Of a DNA stretch of 25,115 bases, positions 6,938 through 14,920 are shown piece after piece (within the stretch, counting starts at the first letter, position 1; each line of letters opens with the position of its first letter). The stretch lies in the NCBI GenBank assembly GCA_002391555.1, contig DGFG01000134.1, positions 11,276 through 36,390 of the forward strand, given 5' to 3'. A model generated the notes under the pieces. That model had not been told where the DNA came from and ran no database searches. It saw only the letters and a list, made by a program, of their open reading frames with translations. A program made the translations under genes and the position numbers. Source of the DNA: Firmicutes bacterium UBA3906. GTDB lineage: Bacteria; Bacillota; Clostridia; Caldicoprobacterales; DTU083.

Positions 6938-8602
6938 CTATAGAAGCTTAGCAACTAATATTGTTACATCATCTAACCTTGCCCTGTCATTTAATATGGC
7001 AAAGTAAGCATCTAGTATATTACTTGCTATATCTTCTGCTCCTAAGTCCTTTGTACCCTTTATAAATTCCGCTAGACTTTGCTCGTTAAAGGTGTCAGGA
7101 TTCCTTCGGTCTATCTCAGTTAATCCATCTGTATATAGGATAAGACTGTCTCCACTATCTATTTTTATTTCAGTATTTTCATAGGATACATCTACTAACC
7201 GACCTAGCTTGCAGATTGGGAGCCCCTGTAGGTCAATTACCCTTACATCCCCATCCTTTTTTAGTATAAGGGGTAGCATATTGTGGCCAGCCGATGAATA
7301 GGTCAGAGTCTTGTCCTGGGTATTTATCACTGCATAAAATAGCACTGTGTAAGCTTCCTCTGGAAAGTTCATCTTATTATATCTGTGATAAAGGTTAGTT
7401 AGGACCTGCTTAGGTGTAAGGACCCTTATGCTGCCATCCTCGTAAAGCCTTCTGACATGAATATTTTGGTCTATAAATACTGTAATCATGGCAGCTGATA
7501 CACCATGGCCTGCTACATCACCAATTAGGACACCAAAGTTATTGTCATCTAACCTGTAAACATTATAAAAGTCTCCACCTATCCTATCACAGGGCAGGTA
7601 CCTAGATGCAAACTCAATGGCTTCTGTATTAGGTAGCCTTTCAGGCAGGAGGGCAGTTTGTATGTTCTTTGCATAGTCTAGATCCTGCAATAGCTTGTCG
7701 TTTGCAGCCGCTATTTCCTCAGTCCGTTGCTTTACTAGCTTTTCCAAGTTGTCAGCATAACGGGTCAGCTTTCTTTCGGCTTCATATAGCTCTGAGTATG
7801 GCTTTTGAACATTGAGTACAAACAAGGCCTTGAAAAATAGAATGTGGGCCACAATCTTTAGGATATGACCTAGCATGTTATATGTATCATAAACGCTTGT
7901 ATACATAGTAAAGGCACTTTCACTAAAGATACTGATGATCAAGGCTAGTACAATATAAAGGTAGCCCTTACTTTGCTGGTTTTTAAAATAGGATCTACCA
8001 AATACAACCATAGCCGCCGCAAGTACAAAGATAATAAGGTACTCTAAAGCTATTTTAAGCGGGGTAAGGCCCTTGCCCTCAATTATTAACATAGGCAGAT
8101 AATCTAGGTAATAGGTTACTACATAAATGACAATTGAGGTCCATAATATGGGGAATAAAAGAAAAAGTCTTTTCCTAACACTAGTCTTTTTATTATGGCC
8201 AATAACCCCTGCAACCAGAATACCCATAGCCATAGTAAGTCTAGCAGCTATCCATAGGAGTGTTGCCTTTTCTGCAGACGATGGGGTAAATATGGCTGGC
8301 ATACCTTGATAGGACAGGGTGTGATAAAAATCTAAAATACCTACAGATAAAAAGACAGATGCTAGGATAATCTCCCTTAGGGTATATTGCCTATCATGGG
8401 CGAAATAACCTATAAGGAATATGCAAAATGACATAATTATGCTAAGTAGCTCTAAAATCAGATGCCAGGATAAAAAGCCCTGCTTGCTAAAGACAGTATA
8501 GATTTTGTCTTCAAACTGTCCAGCAGCTGCAAGGATTATAATGGATGATACAAAAACTATACCTATTATTAACATGTCTGTTTTTCTTGTTTTTACATCC
8601 AT
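6938..8602 (-). CDS. MASE3-domain PP2C-type (SpoIIE/RsbU-like) protein phosphatase
   Basis: Membrane sensor phosphatase of 554 residues. The first ~270 residues hold about eight hydrophobic helices with patterns of the MASE3 sensory domain (LSWHLILELLSI, LSVGILDFYHTLSYQG, LWIAARLTMA). A short coiled coil follows (about 275-310, TRYADNLEKLVKQRTEEI), then a SpoIIE-type PP2C domain (about 320-554). The metal-binding Asp residues appear in RIGGDFYNV, GDVAGHGVSAAM and YTDGLTEI, so it should be active. Such enzymes usually dephosphorylate a Ser-phosphorylated anti-anti-sigma (STAS) protein; no STAS or anti-sigma gene is adjacent, so the target lies elsewhere. MASE3 is more often seen with histidine kinases or GGDEF domains. 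Its ligand is unknown. ATG at 8602 has GGAGG upstream; stop is TAG. Confidence 0.88.
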   Translation of the reverse strand: MDVKTRKTDMLIIGIVFVSSIIILAAAGQFEDKIYTVFSKQGFLSWHLILELLSIIMSFCIFLIGYFAHDRQYTLREIILASVFLSVGILDFYHTLSYQGMPAIFTPSSAEKATLLWIAARLTMAMGILVAGVIGHNKKTSVRKRLFLLFPILWTSIVIYVVTYYLDYLPMLIIEGKGLTPLKIALEYLIIFVLAAAMVVFGRSYFKNQQSKGYLYIVLALIISIFSESAFTMYTSVYDTYNMLGHILKIVAHILFFKALFVLNVQKPYSELYEAERKLTRYADNLEKLVKQRTEEIAAANDKLLQDLDYAKNIQTALLPERLPNTEAIEFASRYLPCDRIGGDFYNVYRLDDNNFGVLIGDVAGHGVSAAMITVFIDQNIHVRRLYEDGSIRVLTPKQVLTNLYHRYNKMNFPEEAYTVLFYAVINTQDKTLTYSSAGHNMLPLILKKDGDVRVIDLQGLPICKLGRLVDVSYENTEIKIDSGDSLILYTDGLTEIDRRNPDTFNEQSLAEFIKGTKDLGAEDIASNILDAYFAILNDRARLDDVTILVAKLL

Positions 8603-8641
8603 TTACTTTCCTCCATAGAGCCAATTTGCTTAAACCCTCAC

Positions 8642-9529
8642 CTACGCAAAATGTGATATTAAAACTGTAATTGTATTAAAGAAAGAGTGACACAGTATTG
8701 CGCTAGCTAGGCCCTTCTTGTGATATAGGTACCCAAAAACAATACCCAGGGGTAGGATCTGTAAAAGCTTAAAAAAATCTATTGTCAAAACGCCTACATG
8801 GGCAATAGCAAATATAAGACTGGTAATAAAGATATTAAGAATTACCGCCCATTTGTCCCTACCAAACCATCTATAAAAAAGGCCCATGGCAAAATGCCTA
8901 TACATTATCTCCTCTGTTAGGGGGGCTACAATAGAGGCGCTTAGAAGATTGTACATAAGGGCATTAAAGTCATTGTGTACAGGTGTCATAGCATATACAA
9001 GCTCTGTTGGTTCAGCCGGAAATATAGTAAAGACTATATAACTCCAAACAAAGAATAGGGGCAGGGGCAGTATTACTAACTTCCAGTTGATATTGGAAAA
9101 AGCCCTCTCGCCTCTTATGTAGGAGCTGCCAGGCAAGCCCCTTAGCATAGCAAAGTGCTGTCCACAACGGATAAATAGGATGAGCAATAGGAAATTAAGT
9201 ACTGCAGAAACTATGCTTATAATCATGTTAAAATTGCTACTTAAATCGTATAATTCTGATTCTGGAAACTCAATTGCATATCTGACCATCAAAGCTACTA
9301 CAATGGTAGAAAGGGTGATTATGCTAGAGAGAATTAAGGTCCTCTTGTTTCCTTTTTTAGTATTGACCCTTGCCTCTAAGAAAAAGTATACAATGGCAAG
9401 AATAAAAAAGGTTACAGAAATCATTAGGTTAATAAATGTGAGTAGTAGGTTAGTAAAGTCAAATTCGAATAAAGGATTTGGTAGCTCCTCTAAGGCCACA
9501 AATAAAGAATTAATACTAGATGTTAACAA
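8642..9529 (-). CDS. CPBP (Abi/Rce1-type) intramembrane metalloprotease
   Basis: Polytopic membrane protein of 295 residues with about eight hydrophobic segments. The CPBP signature is complete in the C-terminal third: EEIMYRHF (EExxxR, the glutamate metal ligands), the FAIAHVG histidine motif and the LCHSFFNT motif. In bacteria these proteins act in peptide maturation or self-immunity, and many are of unknown function. No bacteriocin or peptide pheromone gene is seen beside it. The frame extends to a TTG at 9574 with a poor SD; a TTG at 9529 lies 7 bases after AGGGGG and is the better start. It lies 39 bp upstream of the MASE3 phosphatase and may be co-transcribed with it. Stop is TAG. Confidence 0.85.
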   Translation of the reverse strand: MLTSSINSLFVALEELPNPLFEFDFTNLLLTFINLMISVTFFILAIVYFFLEARVNTKKGNKRTLILSSIITLSTIVVALMVRYAIEFPESELYDLSSNFNMIISIVSAVLNFLLLILFIRCGQHFAMLRGLPGSSYIRGERAFSNINWKLVILPLPLFFVWSYIVFTIFPAEPTELVYAMTPVHNDFNALMYNLLSASIVAPLTEEIMYRHFAMGLFYRWFGRDKWAVILNIFITSLIFAIAHVGVLTIDFFKLLQILPLGIVFGYLYHKKGLASAILCHSFFNTITVLISHFA

Positions 9530-9608
9530 TTTAAAACCCCCTAAAATATAATACCCCTTTTCCGATATAGGCAAAAAATCTCTTGCTTCTAACTATAATT
9601 AAAGGCCC

Positions 9609-10142
9609 TTATAAAAACTTTGACATTAATAGTTCATCTACCCATTGTCCCTTTACCTTGTATTGTTCTTTTCTAAGGCCTTCATAAACAAAGCCCAGCT
9701 TTTCATACAGTTTAATAGCCCTTGTATTTGTAGAGAAAACACTCAAGCAAACTTTGTGATAACCCTTAGTCCTTGCCCAGTCAATACCATACTTTAAGAG
9801 TCTTTTTCCTACACCCTGGCCTCTAGCCCGCTTTACTATGTGAACACCAAGATTGCAAAAGCTTGTGGATTTAGGAGAGCTGCCACCTGCAAAAATACAC
9901 ATACCCCCTACAATCTCACCCTCTAGCTGGGCAACCACTATAGTATTCCTATCCCAATTAAGATAGGAGATTATTTTCTCCTGCTCAACTACTGTTCTCG
10001 GTGCCCTGTCATGTAGTAGATATATTCCCTCTCGGCTAACCTCATCCCAGGTCCTAACAAAGTCATGGGCATCACAAGGCCGTGCTGGTCTAATTATTAG
10101 GTCATTGATTAAAGCATATCCCTTAACCATTTTCTTGTACAA
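9609..10142 (-). CDS. GNAT-family N-acetyltransferase
   Basis: A 177-residue single GNAT domain that transfers acetyl from acetyl-CoA to an amine. Visible are the N-terminal LIIRPARPCDAHDFV segment, the acetyl-CoA loop RARGQGVGKRLL (R-x-x-G-x-G pattern) and the C-terminal NTRAIKLYEKLGFVYEG motif. Substrate cannot be predicted; the architecture resembles amino-acid/protein acetyltransferases such as RimI- or SpeG-like enzymes. Start is a TTG at 10142 following GGGGGAGG; an ATG at 10130 lies too far from that SD. It stands between the HPr gene and the CPBP gene on the same strand, separated from HPr by a hairpin at 10221-10245. Confidence 0.85.
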   Translation of the reverse strand: MYKKMVKGYALINDLIIRPARPCDAHDFVRTWDEVSREGIYLLHDRAPRTVVEQEKIISYLNWDRNTIVVAQLEGEIVGGMCIFAGGSSPKSTSFCNLGVHIVKRARGQGVGKRLLKYGIDWARTKGYHKVCLSVFSTNTRAIKLYEKLGFVYEGLRKEQYKVKGQWVDELLMSKFL

Positions 10143-10217
10143 GAAGCCTCCCCCTTAAAGCTCATACCTATATATTGTATTCGCACAGCAAACCCATTAT
10201 AATTCCATTTTTCTATA

Positions 10218-10246
10218 AGTAAGGACACCCTTAACTGGTGTCCTTT
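10218..10246 (-). terminator. Hairpin terminator after HPr
   Basis: Nine-bp perfect stem AAGGACACC / GGTGTCCTT (10221-10229 with 10237-10245). It sits 25 bases past the HPr stop on the minus strand, but the following T run is weak (ACTTATAG), so read-through into the GNAT gene is possible. Confidence 0.55.
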
Positions 10247-10270
10247 GCTTTCTCATAATCATTGCTGCTA

Positions 10271-10540
10271 TTAGTCTTCTTCTACAAAATTATTCTCAAT
10301 GAGCCTGCTTATACGGTAAAGGGCTGAAACCTCATCAGGCCCATCTGCTTGAATTGTTATTTTGTTGCCTTTGAATATCCCAAGGGCCAACACCGATAGC
10401 AGGCTCTTTGCATTGCCAATTTTATCACCTTTTATAATCCGTATTTCGGAGTCAAAGGCATCAGCTGCTTTTATAAGCCTTGCAGCAGGTCTAGCGTGTA
10501 AACCAGCCTCGTTGTCAATGACAAATTCCTTTTCTATCAT
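10271..10540 (-). CDS. ptsH: HPr family phosphocarrier protein
   Basis: Cytosolic phosphocarrier of 89 residues. It has the active-site His15 in NEAGLHARPAARL, phosphorylated by enzyme I from PEP, and Ser46 in NAKSLLSVLALG, the site of regulatory HPr kinase in Gram-positive bacteria. Both sites are intact, so it can serve both sugar transport and catabolite control; Crh-type proteins lack His15. No enzyme I, HprK or PTS permease gene is nearby. The ATG at 10540 follows GGAGAAGGG. It is transcribed alone, diverging from glyS. The symbol is by family; a dedicated non-PTS role cannot be excluded. Confidence 0.92.
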   Translation of the reverse strand: MIEKEFVIDNEAGLHARPAARLIKAADAFDSEIRIIKGDKIGNAKSLLSVLALGIFKGNKITIQADGPDEVSALYRISRLIENNFVEED

Positions 10541-10748
10541 GTGTTTCCCTTCTCCTGTTCTTTATTCTAATACAAGCTATATCCAAAAGCATTCTGTCTT
10601 AAACAATAAAAATTAAGGGGATAATGACGGGCAATCTTTATATATTAAATCCAAATCACAAAGTTAAAATAAAGCAAATACTTGTCTGAAACTATAATAA
10701 AATATTGAATATATTGTACATTATTATTAGGAAAAGGGCAAGATATAC
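10541..10748. other. AT-rich intergenic stretch upstream of HPr and glyS
   Basis: About 200 bases of AT-rich sequence with no ORF, hairpin or repeat that I can support. It must hold the HPr promoter on the minus strand, but I see no convincing -35/-10 pair. The rest of the HPr-glyS gap holds the glyS promoter and T-box. Confidence 0.5.
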
Positions 10749-10777
10749 TTGACATTTCTTTATTAATTAGTAATAAT
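10749..10777 (+). promoter_or_regulatory. Sigma-A promoter of glyS
   Basis: A perfect -35 box TTGACA (10749-10754), 17-bp spacer, and -10 box AATAAT (10772-10777; 5 of 6 to consensus). Transcription would begin near 10785, immediately upstream of the T-box leader. Confidence 0.8.
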
Positions 10778-10794
10778 TATTGATAATACTTATG

Positions 10795-10985
10795 GTAATG
10801 ATAAGAAGTAGTAGTTTAAGTCCCTGCCCCAAAGCGAGCCGGTGATGGTGAAAGACCGGCGGTAAACTTATAACGAAGGCGTCTTTGAACCAGTTTCTTT
10901 AAAGAGGATCTATTGATCAAAAAGGGTGGAACCGCGGAGGCAAAGTCTTTCGTCCCTTTAGGGGATGGAGGATTTTTTTATTGCC
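10795..10985 (+). promoter_or_regulatory. Glycine T-box riboswitch controlling glyS
   Basis: A tRNA-sensing leader. Stem I carries the apical GGTGATGG segment within GCCGG / CCGGC (about 10840-10862). The candidate specifier codon is GGC at 10878-10880 (context GAAGGCG). The T-box sequence AGGGTGGAACCGCG lies at 10923-10936; its TGGA (10927-10930) can pair with UCCA, the acceptor end of a tRNA with U73, as in bacterial tRNA-Gly. A terminator stem follows (about 10947-10971, CTTTCGTCCC with GGGGATGGAGG) and a T run. Uncharged tRNA-Gly would favour the antiterminator and glyS expression. Confidence 0.93.
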
Positions 10986-11051
10986 GAAATATATCTGCTT
11001 TTGACCAGATAGAAAAATACCTATCATTCTAAAAAAAGAAGGAGGCTTTTT

Positions 11052-12440
11052 ATGACAGAGAATAAAATGGAAAAACTTGTCGCACTATGTAAGGGTAGAG
11101 GCTTTATATTTGCAGGATCAGAGATATATGGGGGTCTGGCCAACACCTGGGACTATGGCCCATTGGGAGTAGAACTAAAAAACAATGTAAAAAAGGCTTG
11201 GTGGAAAAAATTTATACAGGAGAGCCCCTATAATGTTGGTATGGACAGTGCTATCTTAATGAATCCCCAGGTATGGGTAGCCTCTGGCCACGTTTCTGGC
11301 TTTAATGATCCACTTATGGACTGCAAGGAATGTAAATCAAGGTTTAGGGCTGACCAGCTAGTTGAGGACTACCTGATGAAAGAGGGCCAAGAAGATGTCT
11401 CTATCGACGGTTGGGATAATTCCAAATTAGAAGGCTTTATCAGTGAAAATAAAATTGAGTGTCCCTCCTGCAAAAAGCATAATTTTACGCCAATTAGGCA
11501 GTTTAATCTAATGTTTAAAACCTTTCAAGGAGTTACAGAGGACTCCCAGTCAGAGATCTACTTGCGTCCTGAGACTGCCCAGGGTATCTTTGTAAACTTT
11601 AGAAATGTACAAAGGTCCAGCAGAAAGAAAATACCCTTTGGTATCGGTCAGATTGGAAAGTCCTTTAGAAATGAGATCACTCCTGGTAACTTTATCTTTA
11701 GGACCAGGGAGTTTGAGCAGCTAGAGCTAGAGTTCTTTTGCAAACCTGGCGAAGACCTCGAATGGTTCTACTACTGGAGAGAATTCTGCCAAAACTGGCT
11801 CCTATCCTTAAACATAAAAAAGGACCATATAAGGCTAAGAGACCACGGTGAAGAAGAACTATCCCACTATAGCAAGGCTACAACAGATATAGAGTACCTC
11901 TTCCCCTTTGGCTGGGGCGAGCTTTGGGGTATCGCTGATAGGACAGATTATGACTTAAAGCAGCACGCTGAGCAGTCAGGTGAGAACTTTACCTATCTTG
12001 ATCCCACTACAAATGAAAAGTATATCCCCTACTGTGTTGAACCTTCCCTTGGAGTCGATAGGATGGTCCTAGCATTTCTAAGCGAAGCCTATACAGAGGA
12101 GGCCTTGCCTAACAATGATAGCAGAGTTGTTTTAAAACTCCATCCAGCCCTTGCGCCCTACAAGGCAGCTGTCCTGCCCTTGAGCAAAAAGCTTAGTGAG
12201 CAAGCAAGCGCCATATACCAAGAGCTAGCAAAGGACCTAAATGTTGAGTATGATGAGACAGGCAGCATAGGAAAGAGGTACCGTAGGCAGGATGAAATCG
12301 GCACACCCTACTGTGTTACCATTGATTTTGATACAGAAACAGATGGAGCTGTTACAGTCAGGGATAGGGATACAATGGAGCAGGTCAGAATCCCTGTAAG
12401 TGAGCTTTCTGGCTACCTAACTGACAAGGTGAAGTTCTAA
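11052..12440 (+). CDS. glyS: Glycyl-tRNA synthetase, single-chain (alpha2) class II type
   Basis: Charges tRNA-Gly with glycine using ATP in the cytosol. Length of 462 residues matches the homodimeric GlyRS of Firmicutes and archaea, not the alpha-beta type. It starts with [34 protein letters not shown] and class II motif 2 ([17 protein letters not shown]) are visible, with motif 3 near [11 protein letters not shown] CxxC pair in DCKECKS and one in ECPSCKK form an insertion that could bind zinc. The C-terminal anticodon domain begins near [17 protein letters not shown] and is complete. The ATG follows AAGAAGGAGG. Regulated by the T-box upstream; terminated by the hairpin at 12523. Confidence 0.98.
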   Translation: MTENKMEKLVALCKGRGFIFAGSEIYGGLANTWDYGPLGVELKNNVKKAWWKKFIQESPYNVGMDSAILMNPQVWVASGHVSGFNDPLMDCKECKSRFRADQLVEDYLMKEGQEDVSIDGWDNSKLEGFISENKIECPSCKKHNFTPIRQFNLMFKTFQGVTEDSQSEIYLRPETAQGIFVNFRNVQRSSRKKIPFGIGQIGKSFRNEITPGNFIFRTREFEQLELEFFCKPGEDLEWFYYWREFCQNWLLSLNIKKDHIRLRDHGEEELSHYSKATTDIEYLFPFGWGELWGIADRTDYDLKQHAEQSGENFTYLDPTTNEKYIPYCVEPSLGVDRMVLAFLSEAYTEEALPNNDSRVVLKLHPALAPYKAAVLPLSKKLSEQASAIYQELAKDLNVEYDETGSIGKRYRRQDEIGTPYCVTIDFDTETDGAVTVRDRDTMEQVRIPVSELSGYLTDKVKF

Positions 12441-12522
12441 GACAAGGTTTGTAAATTATAAATATAAGTATAAAGTCAGCCTAATCTAAGCACTGATTGA
12501 GCAGGAAAAATCTTAGCAAACT

Positions 12523-12560
12523 AAAAGAGAGACTACTGTCATTAGCAGTCTCTCTTTTTT
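12523..12560. terminator. Bidirectional terminator between glyS and ferredoxin
   Basis: Stem AAAAGAGAGACT / AGTCTCTCTTTT (12523-12534 with 12547-12558) and a T run. The arms suit termination of glyS on plus and of ferredoxin on minus. Confidence 0.85.
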
Positions 12561-12566
12561 ATGTAT

Positions 12567-12755
12567 TTATACCTCTTTGATTGCCTCTGTTGGACAACTG
12601 TCTATTGCCTCTTGTACTACCTCTTCTAGTTCAGCGGGAACCTCTTCGTCTATAGCCTCTGCCTTGTCATCATCATTCCAAGAGAATACCTCTTCACACA
12701 ATGAGATGCAAACTCCACAGCTTATGCATAGATCTTGGTCTACTACTACCTTCAA
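12567..12755 (-). CDS. Single-cluster [4Fe-4S] ferredoxin
   Basis: Small electron carrier of 62 residues beginning KVVVDQDLC. Cluster ligands are C-x2-C-x2-C in CISCGVC plus the distal Cys of DSCPTEAI. A fourth Cys in the first motif (CISLC) resembles Thermotoga-type ferredoxin, where it can form a disulfide; here no clear partner is visible. The second half is very acidic, which suits binding to positively charged redox partners. The open frame reaches an ATG at 12773, but that ATG lies in the SD sequence (GGGAGGAGG); the TTG at 12755, 8 bases after the SD, is the start. Located ~100 bp downstream of hflX. Confidence 0.9.
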   Translation of the reverse strand: MKVVVDQDLCISCGVCISLCEEVFSWNDDDKAEAIDEEVPAELEEVVQEAIDSCPTEAIKEV

Positions 12756-12856
12756 TATGATTCCTCCTCCCATATTTATTTATAAGTGATATTCGCCACC
12801 TATTGTAAAATCCCTCTAAGTATTTACAAATTATTATTGCCCAAGACAGCTGTTTC

Positions 12857-14626
12857 TTAGTCATCTTTGATAAAGGACTTGACCCTTGAGTACAATAACT
12901 CATCTAGGTCTGCCTCTATTTCTACTCCCTCGCTTTTATAATCCTCCCTTATTACATAGCCCTGCTCATGTATTTCTGACACAAGACTCCCCTTGTCATA
13001 GGGCAAAAGTAGCTTTACCCTTCTAAGGTCTAAGGGTAGATGGTCTTGTATCACTGCTAAAAGCTCATCTAAGCCTTGACCCATTAATGCTGATATAAAG
13101 ACCTGAGGCCTTTTCATAGGTAATAGGTCAGCTTCTTTTATTGTATCCATCTTATTATAGACTGTTACTATAGTCTGCTTAGCTCCTAAATTATCTAGTA
13201 CCCTGTCAACTGTTTGCATTTGCTCTATTAGGTTGGGAGAACCTGCATCTACTACATGGAGGAGTAGGTCTGCCTCTGCCACCTCCTCTAGGGTCGACTG
13301 AAAGGCATCCACCAGGTCATGGGGAAGCTTGTTAATAAAGCCTACAGTATCTGTTAAAAGGACCTTTCGACCATCGGGGAGGATTATACCCCTTGACACA
13401 GGATCTAATGTTGCAAAAAGCTTGTTTTCAGTAAACATATTAGAGCCTGTTAAAGCATTTAGCAGTGTACTCTTGCCAGTGTTAGTATAGCCCACTAGTG
13501 AGCATACTAAGAGTCTATCCCTAGTCCTTTTCTTTCTAAGGGCAGTCCTCCTTCTTTTTACCTTGGAAAGCTCCCTCTCTATCTCATTTATCCGCCTATC
13601 TATATGTCTTCTATCGGTTTCGAGCTTTTTCTCACCAGGCCCCCTAGTCCCTATACCACCACCTAGCCTGGAAAGGACAACTCCTAGACCCCTAAGTCTA
13701 GGTAGCCTGTACCTTAGCTGGGCTAGCTCTACCTGGAGCTTGCCCTCTCGGGAAACAGCCCTTCCAGCAAATATATCAAGGATAAGAGCTGTCCTGTCAA
13801 TGACCTTGACCCCTAGTATTTCCTCTAGATTTCTAATCTGTGAGGCCGAAAGCTCGTCATCTGCAATCACTAGGTTGGCAGCTAGGCTTTGACAAAGTAG
13901 AGCAAGCTCCTCAGCCATTCCCCTGCCTATATATGTAGCAGGATCTGGCGTTTTTCTATTTTGTAGCTTTTTGCTAACAACCCTTGCACCTGCTGTTTTA
14001 GCCAGTTCCTCTAGTTCATCTATAGAGCCTTCCCCTTCACCACTAACATTGAGTCCTATTAGTACCGCCCTTTCCTCTATATCTATTAGGCTATCTTCAC
14101 TAAAGTCAAAACCAATAAGTGTATCTCTGTGCCTGATCTCCTTGATAAAAGCATCACTGCAAAAATCCTCTATAATAAGAGGGCCAAAAATATCATACTC
14201 CTCCGGGTGATCAGCTGGATTTAGCATCCCTATATAGCCATTGGTAAACTGACCCTCATAGACTCCAATCGCTGCCATTGCATCAAACCGTAGCCTCTTA
14301 AGGGCCTGTAGGTCTACCCCTGACAGGAGGCCATTACCACCTGGATGGGTATGGATACACCTTATACCACTGAGCCTAGTTTTACTCCTACGTAGGCTCA
14401 TACTTGCTAGAGACACCTGGCCTAGGTCTCCAACAGTAATATCCATCAGTTCACCCCTGCGGTTTATGTAGACAGAGATTTCCCTGTTTATTAGGCTAGT
14501 TATTGCACAAAGTTCCTCTATCAGGTCCCTGCTTGCAAAATACTCTCTTTCTAATACAAGGTCATGTAGGTCTTCTATCCTTGATAATATCTGATTTGAC
14601 AAGCCTGTTATATTCCCATTTATCAT
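12857..14626 (-). CDS. hflX: Ribosome-associated GTPase HflX, long form with N-terminal JAMM/RadC-like extension
   Basis: HflX binds the 50S subunit and helps split stalled or stressed ribosomes. The standard part runs from about residue 185: N-terminal HflX domain (ERAVLIGLNVSGEG, DPATYIGRGMAEEL), the coiled region with RLGGGIGTRGPGEKKLE, and the GTPase domain with G1 GYTNTGKST, G3 DTVGF and G4 NKMD, ending in an HflX C-terminal domain. Before this lie ~180 extra residues absent from E. coli HflX. They contain His92-x-His94, seven residues, Ser102-x2-Asp105, the exact spacing of the JAMM/RadC metal motif, with Glu49 as a possible acid. The ATG at 14626 is the only good start. No confident terminator follows. 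Function of the extension is unknown. Confidence 0.95.
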   Translation of the reverse strand: MINGNITGLSNQILSRIEDLHDLVLEREYFASRDLIEELCAITSLINREISVYINRRGELMDITVGDLGQVSLASMSLRRSKTRLSGIRCIHTHPGGNGLLSGVDLQALKRLRFDAMAAIGVYEGQFTNGYIGMLNPADHPEEYDIFGPLIIEDFCSDAFIKEIRHRDTLIGFDFSEDSLIDIEERAVLIGLNVSGEGEGSIDELEELAKTAGARVVSKKLQNRKTPDPATYIGRGMAEELALLCQSLAANLVIADDELSASQIRNLEEILGVKVIDRTALILDIFAGRAVSREGKLQVELAQLRYRLPRLRGLGVVLSRLGGGIGTRGPGEKKLETDRRHIDRRINEIERELSKVKRRRTALRKKRTRDRLLVCSLVGYTNTGKSTLLNALTGSNMFTENKLFATLDPVSRGIILPDGRKVLLTDTVGFINKLPHDLVDAFQSTLEEVAEADLLLHVVDAGSPNLIEQMQTVDRVLDNLGAKQTIVTVYNKMDTIKEADLLPMKRPQVFISALMGQGLDELLAVIQDHLPLDLRRVKLLLPYDKGSLVSEIHEQGYVIREDYKSEGVEIEADLDELLYSRVKSFIKDD

Positions 14627-14920
14627 TTAATCACCTATCCACTTTAGCTACTAAATTTATATAATTTATGCTTTTTTGTTCTTTTTCTTCTACACATATC
14701 ATATCCTTTATTAGGGACAAGCTCAAAGTAATTTTTTATTATATGAGTTTTCTATTAAAAAGAAAAGATAATCTACAGTATTCTTGTTTTTATTTAGGAC
14801 CTTATTACATAAAAATACATAAATAGTCCTGAATCCAAGTCCCTTCTATGTTATACTAATTTATAACCTTCGATTTATTTCATTTAAAAGGAGGAATTTT
14901 TATAGAAAAGAGGTAGATAG
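14627..14920. promoter_or_regulatory. Divergent control region of hflX and eam
   Basis: A 294-bp AT-rich gap between divergent genes. It contains two SD-like sites before eam: AAAAGGAGG at 14886-14894, with no start codon at useful distance, and GAGGT at 14910-14914 serving the ATG at 14921. A TATACT around 14854 is a possible -10 for eam, without a clear -35. No hairpin or repeat stands out. Confidence 0.35.

Noticed and set aside
12694..12903. Minus-strand frame bridging hflX and ferredoxin.
   Set aside because: Overlaps both genes in another frame, has low-complexity content and no SD; a shadow frame.
14886..14894. Strong SD-like AAAAGGAGG ~27 bases before the eam start, possibly serving a leader peptide.
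   Set aside because: No ATG, GTG or TTG lies at usable distance after it.
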